The notes beneath the pieces are model-generated. The model saw only the letters and a list, made by a program, of their open reading frames with translations, was not told the DNA's origin and made no database searches. Below are positions 38,377-48,739 of a stretch of DNA of 51,977 nt, in pieces. Where the stretch lies: the NCBI GenBank assembly GCA_002288445.1, contig NEUQ01000002.1:1-51977 (forward strand). Direction: 5' to 3'. Both the position numbers and the translations under genes were made by a program. Origin of the DNA: Verrucomicrobiia bacterium Tous-C2TDCM (GTDB lineage Bacteria > Verrucomicrobiota > Verrucomicrobiia > Verrucomicrobiales > DEV007). The first letter of the stretch is position 1. Every line of letters begins with the position of its first letter.

Positions 38377-39366
38377 ATGAAAAAACGCCAACTCCTCGCC
38401 CTCGCTTTCAGCGCCGCCCTGATTCCACCTCTTTGCCACGCCGCCGAGCAGTTCGCCGCGACGGCTGATCCGGCCGAGGCTGCGAAAGATCCCGATTTTT
38501 CCATCCAAGGGGAATACACCGGCAACACGCCCGACGGCGTCGTGGGGGTGCAGGTCATTGCGCTGGGCGATGGTCAGTTCGAAGCGGTGCTCTCAAAGGG
38601 CGGTCTTCCCGGCGATGGCTGGAACGGCGAAAAACCGCGCGGCTCAACACCGGGCAAACGGGCTGAAGATGGGAGTGTCACCTTCCACAAGGAAGAGTGG
38701 ACTGCGGTCCTGAAAAACGGCAGGATCACGGCGACGACCTCCGCGGACGCGAGCCTCACCGTCCTTCTCGATCGCGTCGAGCGGGAGAGTCCAACCTTGG
38801 GTGCCAAGGCTCCCGAGGGTGCGATCGTGCTCTTCGACGGTTCGACCGAGTCTGCCAAGAACTGGAAAGGCGCGAAGCTCGATGGGGATCTCCTATGCGA
38901 AGGCATCTCCTCGGTGGAGGAGTTTGGCGATTTCTCCCTTCACCTCGAGTTCCGGCTTCCGTGGATGCCGAAGGCGAGAGGTCAGGCACGGGGCAACAGC
39001 GGGCTCTACCTCGGAGGTCGATACGAGGTGCAGATGCTCGACAGCTTCGGCCTCGCTGGGGTGGATAACGAGTGCGGGGGCATCTACAAGACGGCCGAAC
39101 CTCTCCAGAATCTCTGCTACCCTCCCCTCCGGTGGCAGACCTACGATGTCGAATTCACCGCTGCGAGGTTTGACGATGTGGGAACCAAGATCGCAAATGC
39201 CAAGGCGACCGTGAAACACAATGGCTTTGTCATTCACGAGAATCTGGAACTCCCCGCACCCACCGGCGGAGCTCAGAAAAAGGACGAAAAGGGCCCCGGG
39301 CCCCTTCATCTTCAGAATCACGGCAATCCGGTCCGTTACCGCAACATTTGGCTGCTGAAGAAGTGA
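38377..39366 (+). CDS. DUF1080 (3-keto-disaccharide hydrolase-like) domain protein, secreted
   Basis: 'GAIVLFDGSTESAKNWKGAKLDGDLLCEGISSVEEFGDFSLHLEFRLPWMPKARGQARGNSGLYLGGRYEVQMLDSFG...GNPVRYRNIWLLK'. Confidence 0.93.
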   Translation: MKKRQLLALAFSAALIPPLCHAAEQFAATADPAEAAKDPDFSIQGEYTGNTPDGVVGVQVIALGDGQFEAVLSKGGLPGDGWNGEKPRGSTPGKRAEDGSVTFHKEEWTAVLKNGRITATTSADASLTVLLDRVERESPTLGAKAPEGAIVLFDGSTESAKNWKGAKLDGDLLCEGISSVEEFGDFSLHLEFRLPWMPKARGQARGNSGLYLGGRYEVQMLDSFGLAGVDNECGGIYKTAEPLQNLCYPPLRWQTYDVEFTAARFDDVGTKIANAKATVKHNGFVIHENLELPAPTGGAQKKDEKGPGPLHLQNHGNPVRYRNIWLLKK

Positions 39367-39369
39367 TCT

Positions 39370-39768
39370 TTGGGCCGCGCTCCCACGGAATTCACAATCA
39401 TGGCTCCGGAGGGCTCCACCGCGACCGCACACATCCGGTCGGAGGTCATCCGCCTCGTCGCGGAGATTCCGAAGAGTCGGTTCACCACCTACGGATCGAT
39501 TGCCAATCATCTGAGTGTGAACCCGCGTCACGTCGCCTCTTTTCTCGCCCGCCTCAGCGGGGAGGAGGCCGCCGCGCTGCCATGGCACCGCGTCGTCGCA
39601 GCCGAGGCGAGGATCAGCCGCGGGATGGCGGGGGATCTGCGCGTGGAGCAGCAGGCGCGACTCGAGGCCGAAGGAATGCGGATCGATCCCAAGGGATTCA
39701 TCCTCGATCCCGATCGGTTTTTCCACGTCGTCGGTCCGAAAAGCGAAATCAGGCGGGGCTTGGATTAG
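39370..39768 (+). CDS. MGMT family alkyltransferase-like (ATL) protein, PWHR variant
   Basis: 'IPKSRFTTYGSIANHLSVNPRHVASFLARL...ALPWHRVVAAEARIS': the methyl-acceptor Cys of PCHR is replaced by Trp. Confidence 0.88.
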   Translation: MGRAPTEFTIMAPEGSTATAHIRSEVIRLVAEIPKSRFTTYGSIANHLSVNPRHVASFLARLSGEEAAALPWHRVVAAEARISRGMAGDLRVEQQARLEAEGMRIDPKGFILDPDRFFHVVGPKSEIRRGLD

Positions 39769-39775
39769 GGTTTTG

Positions 39776-40363
39776 TCAGGACCTCGGAAGGCGGCGCGCG
39801 ATCTCAGCGATTTGCGCGGTGTGAATCCCGAGATGGGTGGCGGACAGGGCGTGCCAGCCCGCCGCATCGAGGGGGCCGAACCAGGGATGGGGAAAACTTA
39901 GCGCTGTCTTCAGATCGGCGATCCCGGCGACCACGGCGACAAGATCGTCACACGAGGCCTCGTAGGTGGCCTCGATTTCGGGACCTGCCCCGGGCGTGGG
40001 TTTCACCGCCGCGGTATCCGCCTTTCCGGGTGGGATCTTTCCGGCGGCGAGGGTCGCGATGAATCCGGCGAAGGCCTCATTGGTGATACGGAGGTGGTCG
40101 AGGGTCATCCACACCGACCAGTGGCGGCTGCTGTCCTCGAGACCGCGCAGTCGCGGAATGAGAACACGACACCCGCGCTCAGCCTCCGGGATCACTGCGA
40201 CGAGGTCGCGGATGGCAGCCCGCTCAAGCGCAAACTGCCGGGAAAAACCTTTCCGCGAACCGAACCGACGTTTCCAGGCGAAGAGCCTCCGGGCGATGAA
40301 AAGTTCGAAGCCGGGCAAACCGGCTCCGGGGGCGTCGAGTTGAGGCTCAGGCAATTCGGTCAT
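39776..40363 (-). CDS. DinB-like/hypothetical four-helix protein
   Basis: 'RHWSVWMTLDHLRITNEAFAGFIATLAAG...WHALSATHLGIHTAQIAEIARRL' shows DinB-like His spacing. Confidence 0.6.
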   Translation of the reverse strand: MTELPEPQLDAPGAGLPGFELFIARRLFAWKRRFGSRKGFSRQFALERAAIRDLVAVIPEAERGCRVLIPRLRGLEDSSRHWSVWMTLDHLRITNEAFAGFIATLAAGKIPPGKADTAAVKPTPGAGPEIEATYEASCDDLVAVVAGIADLKTALSFPHPWFGPLDAAGWHALSATHLGIHTAQIAEIARRLPRS

Positions 40364-40381
40364 GAAGGAATCTCCGAAAAT

Positions 40382-40398
40382 ACTTGCAAACCGCAAGT
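40382..40398. promoter_or_regulatory. Inverted repeat ACTTGC-AAACC-GCAAGT, candidate HxlR-family operator
   Basis: Perfect 6-bp arms in the 78-bp divergent gap between the DinB-like gene and the HxlR-type regulator. Confidence 0.55.
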
Positions 40399-40441
40399 GA
40401 AAATGCTTTTGGATTGAAAGTAATTTTCCCGAAAAATTCCC

Positions 40442-40822
40442 ATGCCCCGACGCACCGAGTCTTCCAAACCCAAATCTGGGGGACCAGCCTCCCGCCGTTC
40501 TCCTTGTCCGGTGGCCTGTGCCCTCGATCTTTTTGGCGATCGCTGGACCCTGCTCGTAATCCGCGATCTCTTTCTGGGGAAGACCCGTTTCAAGGACTTC
40601 TGCGCCGCCCCCGAAGGCATCCCGACCAACCTCCTCAGCGACCGCCTCGAACGGCTTTCAGAGGGCGGATTGATCTCGCGGGTGCCACTCGAAGGAGGCA
40701 AACGCTTCGGCTATGAGCTGACGAAAAAGGGGGAAGCCCTGAAACCCGTCCTCCTCGCGATGATGGAGTGGGGCTTGCGTTGGGAGGAGGGCACCCGAGC
40801 CGACCTTTGGAACCGGAATTGA
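40442..40822 (+). CDS. HxlR family winged-helix transcriptional regulator
   Basis: 'CPVACALDLFGDRWTLLVIRDLFLGKTRFKDFCAAPEGIPTNLLSDRLERLSEGGLISRV...YELTKKGEAL'. Confidence 0.95.
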   Translation: MPRRTESSKPKSGGPASRRSPCPVACALDLFGDRWTLLVIRDLFLGKTRFKDFCAAPEGIPTNLLSDRLERLSEGGLISRVPLEGGKRFGYELTKKGEALKPVLLAMMEWGLRWEEGTRADLWNRN

Positions 40823-41007
40823 GAAGTGAATCGTCGCGCGGAGCGATCGTCGGCTTTTTCCAAAGGTAGGGACGCGGCGGAAGCTGGGGGCGGTGGCTTC
40901 GTCGTGCAACGGGAAGGGATGCGGGGTAGTCATGGGCGGGGTCGCATCATTCCTGCGATCACCCGCTTGGGCCATCGCCCTACCGAACCCAACCGAGGCA
41001 CGGGCAC

Positions 41008-41403
41008 TCACTCCTGCTCGACCCGGTCCAGGAGGATCTTCAAAGCCCCGCCTGAGCAGGCGATTTCGAGGATGAGACAGACAAGCGAACCGCCCTTGAA
41101 GAGGAGGGCGGAAAAAAAGGCGATCCATCCGGTGAGGTTCGCCTGGAGCATCACCGCGACCATGGCGACGACACAGAGGAGGATGCTGATGGCACCCAGC
41201 AACTGCACCCAGCGGATGAGAGCGAGGCGCTTGCGCATATTGTCGATCTGAGCGCGGAGGCAGTCGTCGTGACGCTCTACCCAGTCGCGATGCAGTTGGC
41301 GAACGAGCGCGGCGAGGTGGAGAAAGCGGTTGGTGTAGGCTAGAAAAAGTAGGCTAACCGCGGGGAAAAGCAGGGCCGGTGTGGAGATGGTGAGCGGGAT
41401 CAT
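41008..41403 (-). CDS. DUF2721 membrane protein
   Basis: 'MIPLTISTPALLFPAVSLLFLAYTNRFLHLAALVR...QIDNMRKRLALIRWVQLLGAISILLCVVAMV'. Confidence 0.82.
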   Translation of the reverse strand: MIPLTISTPALLFPAVSLLFLAYTNRFLHLAALVRQLHRDWVERHDDCLRAQIDNMRKRLALIRWVQLLGAISILLCVVAMVAVMLQANLTGWIAFFSALLFKGGSLVCLILEIACSGGALKILLDRVEQE

Positions 41404-41409
41404 GACCTC

Positions 41410-41916
41410 TCATTCTCCCACCCGCAACACCCCGCCCGAGAGGATCTTCGCGCGCAGACCGCCCTTCCCGCGCAGAGCCTTTTCGGCCCCGGGGGCAAAG
41501 GCCTCGTTCATCCAAAGGCAGGGTTTGGACTCTTCGGTGCCGAGAAAACGCACGCCATTGATCTCGAACTCTTCGCCGATGAGATCGTTGAGATCGTAGC
41601 CCGCAACGATGACGTTCCGCCGATAGACATCCGGACCCTTGTCGAAGACGGCGAACTCGTCGCAAAGGCGAAGGTGGGTTTCAATCTCAAAGAAGGTGAT
41701 CTGGCCCTTGAAGTCGGGCTTGTGATCGAAGTAGCGGTCTCCCCGGATCCCGCTGCCGGCAACGCATTCGATCCCGGGGACCTCGACAACGGGATTCGTC
41801 CCCGCCGGACCGCCGAAGTGGCCGACGAAATTGTGAGCTGGGGAAATGAAGAGATGCCGGATTTCCACGGCGAAGGTTACGCGGACAAAGGCGGCTTGGC
41901 AATGGGAGCTCAACAA
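41410..41916 (-). CDS. MOSC domain-containing protein
   Basis: 'GIECVAGSGIRGDRYFDHKPDFKGQITFFE...RRNVIVAGYDLNDLIGEEFEINGVRFLGTEESKPC'. Confidence 0.88.
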   Translation of the reverse strand: MLSSHCQAAFVRVTFAVEIRHLFISPAHNFVGHFGGPAGTNPVVEVPGIECVAGSGIRGDRYFDHKPDFKGQITFFEIETHLRLCDEFAVFDKGPDVYRRNVIVAGYDLNDLIGEEFEINGVRFLGTEESKPCLWMNEAFAPGAEKALRGKGGLRAKILSGGVLRVGE

Positions 41917-42094
41917 TCTCCCGCGCCCGCCTCATCCCCCATCCCATCACTCGAATCGCCGCGCCAAAGGACCTTTGCGGACGGCAAGAAGGAGGCGAAA
42001 GAAGGAACAGGAGGATGGGCGGCTTACAAATCCCCACTGGAATTCCGCACGGTAACGGATAGGGTCCCGGGTCCCAGCCAAACCCTTCTATCTT

Positions 42095-43621
42095 ATGGCC
42101 AAAGCCCCTCAAAACGCGATCTCCCCGACCCGCGAGGAGAATTTTCCCGAATGGTATCAGCAGGTCGTGCGCGCCGCCGACCTCGCCGAAAACTCGGAGG
42201 TGCGAGGTTGCATGGTGATCAAGCCGTGGGGGTATGGTCTCTGGGAGCAGATCCAGCGCCAACTCGACGCTTGGTTCAAGGCGACCGGTCACAAAAATGC
42301 CTATTTTCCCCTGCTGATCCCGGTGAGCTACCTCGAGAAGGAAGCGACCCACGTGGAAGGTTTCGCCACCGAATGCGCCGTCGTCACCCATCACCGTCTC
42401 GAGCTGAAAGACGGCAAGATGGTGCCATCGGGTGAGCTGACGGAACCCTACGTGATTCGCCCCACCTCCGAGACCATTATCGGCGCCGCGTTCGCACGAT
42501 GGGTGCAGAGTTACCGCGACCTGCCTCTTCTCATCAATCAGTGGGCCAACGTGATGCGCTGGGAAATGCGTCCGCGCCTCTTCCTCCGCACGGCCGAGTT
42601 CCTCTGGCAGGAGGGCCACACCGCCCACGAGACCGCCGAAGAGGCGATGGAGGAAGCGAAGAAGATGCACGACGTCTACGAGCGCTTCCTCACCGACCAC
42701 CTCGCCGTGCCGGTGATCGCGGGGGAAAAGACCCAAGCCGAACGTTTTCCCGGGGCACTCAACACCTTCACGGTCGAGGCGATGGTGCAGGACCGCAAGG
42801 CGATCCAAGCCGGCACCTCGCACTTCCTCGGACAGAATTTCTCGAAGGCCGCCGGGATCGAATTCGAGGGCCGCGAGAGCAGGCGCGAGTTCGCCTGGAC
42901 GACGAGCTGGGGCGTGAGCACGCGACTGATCGGCACGCTTCTGATGGCACACTCCGATGACGACGGACTCATCCTGCCGCCGCGGGTCGCTCCGACTCAC
43001 GTCATGATCCTGCCGGTGACGCCTAAGCCCGAGCACGAAGGCCCGATCCTCGAAGCCTGCGCCAAACTCGCTGCGGAGCTTTCCACCCAGACCTTCCATG
43101 GCGATGCCGTGCGTGTCGAGGTCGACCAGCGCGACCTCGGTGGCGGTGTCAAGAACTGGGAATGGATCAAGAAGGGCGTGCCCGTCCGAATCGAGATCGG
43201 CCCGCGCGACCTCGAGAGCGGTTCCGTCGCCCTCACCCGCCGGGATCAATCGCCGAAGGACAAGCAGTTCCTCCCCTCGGCCGACGCGGTCGCCGCGATC
43301 ACGAAGATCCTGCAGGATATTCAGGACTCGCTTCTGGCCCGGGCGGTCGCCTTCCGCGATGCCAACCTCGTGGAGATCACCGCCATGGAGGAATTCCGGA
43401 AATTCTTCACGCCCCTCAACAAGGAGCAGCCGGAGATCCACGGAGGTTTCGCCCTCGTGCACTGGGCCGGATCCTCGGAGGACGAGGAGGCCCTCAAGCA
43501 GGAGATGCGGATCACGGTGCGCTGCATCCCCAAGGACGCCGCGATGCGCGGCGGACCGGGCACCTGTATCCTCACCGGCAAGCCGGCCGAGGGAAGGGTG
43601 ATCTTTGCAAAAAGCTACTGA
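42095..43621 (+). CDS. proS: Prolyl-tRNA synthetase (ProS type 3, archaeal/eukaryotic-like)
   Basis: 'NFPEWYQQVVRAADLAENSEVRGCMVIKPWGYGLWEQIQRQLDAWFKATGHKNAYFPLLIP...YVIRPTSETIIGAAFARWVQSYRDLPLLINQWANVMRWE'. Confidence 0.97.
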   Translation: MAKAPQNAISPTREENFPEWYQQVVRAADLAENSEVRGCMVIKPWGYGLWEQIQRQLDAWFKATGHKNAYFPLLIPVSYLEKEATHVEGFATECAVVTHHRLELKDGKMVPSGELTEPYVIRPTSETIIGAAFARWVQSYRDLPLLINQWANVMRWEMRPRLFLRTAEFLWQEGHTAHETAEEAMEEAKKMHDVYERFLTDHLAVPVIAGEKTQAERFPGALNTFTVEAMVQDRKAIQAGTSHFLGQNFSKAAGIEFEGRESRREFAWTTSWGVSTRLIGTLLMAHSDDDGLILPPRVAPTHVMILPVTPKPEHEGPILEACAKLAAELSTQTFHGDAVRVEVDQRDLGGGVKNWEWIKKGVPVRIEIGPRDLESGSVALTRRDQSPKDKQFLPSADAVAAITKILQDIQDSLLARAVAFRDANLVEITAMEEFRKFFTPLNKEQPEIHGGFALVHWAGSSEDEEALKQEMRITVRCIPKDAAMRGGPGTCILTGKPAEGRVIFAKSY

Positions 43622-43639
43622 GTCCGACCGACCGAAGCG

Positions 43640-43855
43640 ATGCGCCCTCCCATCTGCGACTTCTGCCACCGCGATAGCCGCGATCATCCGGAAGTGGAGT
43701 TCAGCCTCGTCTCGTTCCAAAACCGCGAGCGTCTCGAGCAACCGGGACATCCGGAAGGATTGCTGTGGTTCTGTCGCGACCACCTCGAACGAGCGCGGGC
43801 TCTTTCGCATCTGGATTCCCACGAGGCTCTGCAACGCATGCGGGAAGAGGGCTGA
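43640..43855 (+). CDS. Small hypothetical protein with CxxC...CxxH metal-binding pattern
   Basis: 71 aa: 'ICDFCHRDSRDHPEV...LLWFCRDHLERA'. Co-directional between proS and hflK. Confidence 0.5.
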   Translation: MRPPICDFCHRDSRDHPEVEFSLVSFQNRERLEQPGHPEGLLWFCRDHLERARALSHLDSHEALQRMREEG

Positions 43856-43955
43856 TCGCCACGCGACAAGGCGGCGCCACCGCGTCCGGGGGGGCGTGGA
43901 AAAAGGACGCCGTTTTGTAACTGGACCACACCCCGAATGTCCGTAGAGTCCGGAC

Positions 43956-44954
43956 ATGCGAATCCAAGTCGGCAAAGACGTCATCGAGGTGAAGATTCCC
44001 TCGTTTTTCGGAGGCAAAACTCTCGCCCTGCTAGCCGCGGTTCTACTTGGAGTGATCGGCGCGGGTGGCGCCTTCTACACGGTTGAGGTCGAGGAGGCCG
44101 GTGTCGTCCTCCGTTTCGGCAAGCACCTCAAGACGGTTCCTCCGGGCCTTCACTTCAAGCTCCCCTTCGGGATCGATCAGGTCACGACAGTGCAGGTGAC
44201 TCGCCAACTAAAACAGGAATTCGGTTTCGGCACAGAAGGAAACACCAACCCCTACCAGTGGAGTTCACCAGATGAGTTCGGGTTCGAGCGGAACATGGTG
44301 ACCGGAGATTTGAATTCCGTGCTGGTCGACTGGGTCGTGCAATACCGCATCACCGAGCCCGAAAAATACCTCTTCCGAGTACGAAACGCCGATACGACGC
44401 TTCGCCACGCCAGCGAGTCGGTGATGCGCCAGGTCGTCGGCGATCGCACCGTTGACGAAGTCATCACCGTCGGGCGGCAGGAAATCGAGACCGAGAGCAG
44501 TGCGAAACTTCGCGACCTTGTCAATCTCTACGGTCTCGGTATCACCATCGACCAGGTGCAACTCAAGGATGTCGATCCGCCCGAGCCGGTCCAATCCTCC
44601 TTCAACGAAGTCAACAGCGCCCAACAGGAGCGCGAAAAGGCCATCAACATCGCCAACGGGGAATACAACCGCGACGTGCCCAAGGCCAGCGGTGAGGCCG
44701 AGAAGATGATCAGCGAAGCCGAAGGCTACGCAACCCAGAGGGTCAACGAGGCCGAAGGCAACGTGGCCCGCTTCACTGCGCTCTTCGCCGAATACGAAAA
44801 GGCCCCCGAGATCACCCGTCGACGCCTTTACCTCGAGACGATGGAATTGGTCCTGCCCGGTCTCGGCGGTGTCATCATTCTCGACGAGGAGGCCAGCCAG
44901 GTGCTGCCTTTCCTTCCTCTGAATCCCGCGGCCCGCCAGACGGCACAACCCTGA
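43956..44954 (+). CDS. hflK: FtsH protease activity modulator HflK
   Basis: SPFH protein: 'AFYTVEVEEAGVVLRFGKHLKTVPPGLHFKLPFGIDQV...NAQQEREKAINIANGEYNRDVPKASGEAEKMISEAEGYA'. Confidence 0.93.
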   Translation: MRIQVGKDVIEVKIPSFFGGKTLALLAAVLLGVIGAGGAFYTVEVEEAGVVLRFGKHLKTVPPGLHFKLPFGIDQVTTVQVTRQLKQEFGFGTEGNTNPYQWSSPDEFGFERNMVTGDLNSVLVDWVVQYRITEPEKYLFRVRNADTTLRHASESVMRQVVGDRTVDEVITVGRQEIETESSAKLRDLVNLYGLGITIDQVQLKDVDPPEPVQSSFNEVNSAQQEREKAINIANGEYNRDVPKASGEAEKMISEAEGYATQRVNEAEGNVARFTALFAEYEKAPEITRRRLYLETMELVLPGLGGVIILDEEASQVLPFLPLNPAARQTAQP

Positions 44955-44980
44955 CCCTCACTCACCGATCCTCCACTCTC

Positions 44981-45994
44981 ATGAAAAAATCCGGATTCGG
45001 CTGCGTTGTCGCCCTGACCGCCCTGCTTGCCCTGCTCATCATCTCGGGCGCGTTTTATACCGTCAATGAGACCGAACAGGCCATTGTCACGCAGTTTGGC
45101 AAACCCGTTGGCGACCCGATCGTCGAGCCGGGGCTCAAGTTCAAAGTGCCCTTCCTCCAGAAGGTGAACTTCTTCGAGCGCCGCATCCTCGAATGGGATG
45201 GCACCACCACGGAGATGCCGACGAAGGACAAATCCTACATCGGAGTGGACACCTACGCCCGCTGGACCATCACCGATCCCCTTCGCTTTTTCGAAAAACT
45301 TCGCGACGAACGCACCGCCCAGACCCGTCTCGATGACATTCTTGGTTCGGAGACCCGCAACACAATTGCCCGGCACGAATTGATCGAAGTCATCCGCACG
45401 ACCAAAGACCGCAAACCCGCCGTCGACGCCGAACTCGCCGAGGCGGCCAAGAGCGGCACGGTGGGTGTCCTCATCCCGATTCGCAAAGGTCGCACCCTCT
45501 TGGAAAAAGAGATCTTCGACACCGCGAAACCCAAGCTCGCCGAGTTTGGGGTGGACCTGCTCGATATCCGCTTCAAGCGGATCAACTACAATGAAGAAGT
45601 CCAAGCGCGCATTTACGAGCGCATGGTGTCGGAGCGGCAGCAGATCGCTGAGCGTTTTCGTTCCGAGGGTGCCGGAGAGGCCGCGAAAATCCTCGGTGAC
45701 AAGGAAAAGGAACTCCGCCGGATCGAATCCGAGGCCTACAAGATCGTGGAGACAACCCGGGGCGAAGCGGACGCGAAGGCCTCGCAGATTTACGCCAACG
45801 CCTTCAACCGTTCGCCCGAGGCGGCCGAGTTTTACGAGTTCATGCGGACTCTTGAACTCTATCAGAAAACCCTGAACGACAGCACCGCCGTCTTCACGAC
45901 CGATAGCGATCTCTTCAAGTATCTCAAGGCGGTGAAGCCGCTCAATCCGAGCAGTTCGGTGGAAGGGGTGGCTCCTCCTGCCCCCGCTCCGTGA
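44981..45994 (+). CDS. hflC: Protease modulator HflC
   Basis: SPFH protein: 'AFYTVNETEQAIVTQFGKPVGDPIVEPGLKFKVPFLQKVNFFERRILEWDG...RMVSERQQIAERFRSEGAGEAAKILGDKEKEL'. Confidence 0.95.
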   Translation: MKKSGFGCVVALTALLALLIISGAFYTVNETEQAIVTQFGKPVGDPIVEPGLKFKVPFLQKVNFFERRILEWDGTTTEMPTKDKSYIGVDTYARWTITDPLRFFEKLRDERTAQTRLDDILGSETRNTIARHELIEVIRTTKDRKPAVDAELAEAAKSGTVGVLIPIRKGRTLLEKEIFDTAKPKLAEFGVDLLDIRFKRINYNEEVQARIYERMVSERQQIAERFRSEGAGEAAKILGDKEKELRRIESEAYKIVETTRGEADAKASQIYANAFNRSPEAAEFYEFMRTLELYQKTLNDSTAVFTTDSDLFKYLKAVKPLNPSSSVEGVAPPAPAP

Positions 45995-46015
45995 GGTCGC
46001 TCGGTGCGGTCCAGA

Positions 46016-48739
46016 TCACGCGGCGGCGTGGCGTTGGCGATCGAGAGTTTCCCTCAACATCTCGGCCATGGCACCGAAACTGTAGGGCTTCTGCACGAAG
46101 CCGTCCGGACAGGCGCCACAGTCCCGGGTGAACTCGCTCAGGTCAACGAGGTAGCCGCTGCAAATGAGCACCGGCAACCCGGGCAACCGCTCGTGGAGAC
46201 GGGCGAAGGTCTCCTTGCCGGATAGATTCGGCATCGAAAGGTCGAGGAGGACAAGGCTGATCGATTCCCCCCTGGCCTCGCAAATCTCGAGGGCCTCGAG
46301 TCCGTCGGCCGCCTCGAGGACCTCATAGCCGAGCTTGGTGAGAAGGGTCCGCCCGATCCGCCGCACGAGGGCCTCGTCGTCGACGAGGAGGATGGTTTCG
46401 CCTCTCCGCGCCGGGGCGAGCTGCGGCTCAGCCGCCGGTGCGGCCGAAAGCGCCGAAGTATCCCCGGCCTCCGCCGCCTTGCTGCGGGGCAGATAAATGT
46501 CGAAGCGGGTTCCCTTACCGGGTTCGGATTGGAAATCGATCCATCCGCCCAGCTGCTTGACGATCCCGAACGAAGTGGCGAGGCCCAAACCGGTCCCCTT
46601 TCCAGGCTCCTTGGTGGTGAAGAAAGGTTCGAAGATCTTGCCTTGGACCGCGAGCGGTATGCCGACTCCCTCATCCTCGACGCTGAGGCAGACGAAGTCC
46701 CCGGGCGCGATCTCGGGATGGGCGCGGAGGTCGATAGCGGAAAGTTCCCGATTTTTTGAACGCAGGTAGAGGTGTCCGCCTTGCGGCATCGCATCCTTCG
46801 CGTTGACCGCCATGTTCATGAAGACCTGGCCCAGCATGCCCACGTCGGCCATGACTCTCCATGGCGTCTCATTGAGGTCGAGCTCGATTTGGATGCGTCG
46901 GTCGATGGTGGCGGCGAGGATGTCGCGCACCTCCGAGAGGACGAGGTTCGCATTGCAGGGCTTGAGATCCATGCGGCTTCGACGGGAGAAGCCGAGGAGC
47001 TGCTTGACGAGATCCGTCGCCCGCTCGCCCGCCTTGATCGCATGATTGAGGCTTTCCCTGGCTTCGCTACCGCCTTCGTCGCCCAAATCCATCTTGACCA
47101 GCGCGAGATTCCCGAGGACCCCGGCGAGCAGATTGTTGAAGTCGTGGGCGATACCGCCGGCGAGTTGGCCAACCGCCTCCATCTTCTGCGATTGCCGCAG
47201 CCCCTCTTCGAGCTGGCGTTGCTCCGTGAGATCCTGAAGGCTCCAGACCCTGCCGATCAGGTTTCCCCGTCGGTCCTGAATGGGTGCTGAGTAGACCTGA
47301 AGAACGCGCTTTTCAGCGGATCCGATCGTGACTTCCTGATCGATGATGCCGCCGCCCGCCCGGGTTTCCCGCCACGCCTCCGCCATCGCCGGAGGGATGC
47401 CGCCTTCCGATTCAAAGGCAGCGAGAATCTCGTTGGACGAGACGGCGGACAGGTGGTCTGGAGGAGCGCCGAGAAAGGCAAGGAAAAGCCCGTTCACCAC
47501 CGAGACACCTCCCTCGAGGTCCTCGACGAGGAATCCATTCTTGGTACTGCTGATCGCCGCCTGAAGGCGGGCGTTGGCTCGCTCGAGTTCGGATTGGCTC
47601 AGATGAAGGCTCTCAGTGCGCGACGCGACGAGCTTTTCAAGACTTTCGCGGTGATCAGCGATTTCACCGACCATCCGGTTGAAAATCGAGGCGAGAACCC
47701 GCATCTCCGTAGAGCCTTCGTCTGCCTGCGCCCGCGCCGAGAGATTACCGGCCGCCACATGGGCCGCCACGTCGCCGATGCGCTCTAGGGGTCGTGAGAT
47801 CAATTTGGAAAGGAAGACACCCATGGCCGCCGCCATCAGCATCATGCAGATCGCCGCCGCAACCAGAGCCAGAATGCCCTGCCTGACGACCGCCGTGACT
47901 TCATCCATCGGCTTCATCGAGACCACAATCCAAGGCGAATCGACATTGGTGACCGACGGAGGCAAGACCTCCCGGGCGAAAAGATGACTCGGTCCGCTTT
48001 TGGATTGATAGGTGCCGGTGGTGTTCTCCAACCAGAATTCCGTCGGCACCGAGGCGTCAAACTTCTCCATGAGATGCTCGGGGTCGCCTCCCGAAAGCCG
48101 GTTGCCGAGGGCATCGAGAAGGTAAACCGTGTTGCCGCTGCTTAGCGAACCATCGCCGAGAATCGACATCACGCGGGCAAAGGAGAGTCGCGCTTTGAGG
48201 ACCTGAAGACCGGCGGCGTTTGGCGACTTGCCGCCGTCGATGGGGAGATAGACGGTCAGGTATAGCCCCTCCTTACCCAAGACGCGCTGTGGGTGGGAAA
48301 GCGAGACCTCTCCCTTCAGCGCCTTGCGGAACCAGTCACTGTATTCCCGGAAAGACGGATGGTTCTCCGCCGTTGAACCCAGCAGGAACCCCTCGGAATC
48401 ATAAAGACTGATATCGGAATAGACCTCGAAGATCCTCACGAGACGATGCATTTCACTCAACTTCACCTCGAGATCTCCGTTCGGATCGGAGAGAAGCGGA
48501 TTCGATTGGAGAGAGGCCAGTTCCCGTGAGGTGCGGTCCGTCACCTCGGCGACGAGGCGGCCGAGCTGTCGCGAAGTCTCGGCGAGTTTCTCCTGTTCTT
48601 GCTCCAGCAGGTTGCGGTTGAGTACCGACCCGAGCGGCACCAACACCACGATGAGGGGAACCAGTCCCGTCATCATCATGGAAGTCAGGAGTCGACCGCG
48701 GATCGTGTTCATTGTCGTTGGCTGCGGTGGGTGGCTCAC
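46016..48739 (-). CDS. Hybrid sensor histidine kinase/response regulator (periplasmic Cache-like sensor, HAMP, PAS, HisKA, HATPase, REC)
   Basis: Two TM segments flank a periplasmic region; '[25 protein letters not shown]' (HAMP); '[18 protein letters not shown]' (H-box); '[16 protein letters not shown]' (G-box); '[14 protein letters not shown]...[13 protein letters not shown]...FVQKPY' (REC). Start is GTG 48739 or ATG 48712. Confidence 0.95.
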   Translation of the reverse strand: MSHPPQPTTMNTIRGRLLTSMMMTGLVPLIVVLVPLGSVLNRNLLEQEQEKLAETSRQLGRLVAEVTDRTSRELASLQSNPLLSDPNGDLEVKLSEMHRLVRIFEVYSDISLYDSEGFLLGSTAENHPSFREYSDWFRKALKGEVSLSHPQRVLGKEGLYLTVYLPIDGGKSPNAAGLQVLKARLSFARVMSILGDGSLSSGNTVYLLDALGNRLSGGDPEHLMEKFDASVPTEFWLENTTGTYQSKSGPSHLFAREVLPPSVTNVDSPWIVVSMKPMDEVTAVVRQGILALVAAAICMMLMAAAMGVFLSKLISRPLERIGDVAAHVAAGNLSARAQADEGSTEMRVLASIFNRMVGEIADHRESLEKLVASRTESLHLSQSELERANARLQAAISSTKNGFLVEDLEGGVSVVNGLFLAFLGAPPDHLSAVSSNEILAAFESEGGIPPAMAEAWRETRAGGGIIDQEVTIGSAEKRVLQVYSAPIQDRRGNLIGRVWSLQDLTEQRQLEEGLRQSQKMEAVGQLAGGIAHDFNNLLAGVLGNLALVKMDLGDEGGSEARESLNHAIKAGERATDLVKQLLGFSRRSRMDLKPCNANLVLSEVRDILAATIDRRIQIELDLNETPWRVMADVGMLGQVFMNMAVNAKDAMPQGGHLYLRSKNRELSAIDLRAHPEIAPGDFVCLSVEDEGVGIPLAVQGKIFEPFFTTKEPGKGTGLGLATSFGIVKQLGGWIDFQSEPGKGTRFDIYLPRSKAAEAGDTSALSAAPAAEPQLAPARRGETILLVDDEALVRRIGRTLLTKLGYEVLEAADGLEALEICEARGESISLVLLDLSMPNLSGKETFARLHERLPGLPVLICSGYLVDLSEFTRDCGACPDGFVQKPYSFGAMAEMLRETLDRQRHAAA

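Noticed and set aside
41687-44017. 776-aa minus-strand ORF
   Set aside because: Antisense to proS and overlapping the MOSC gene. Its composition is that of a shadow ORF.
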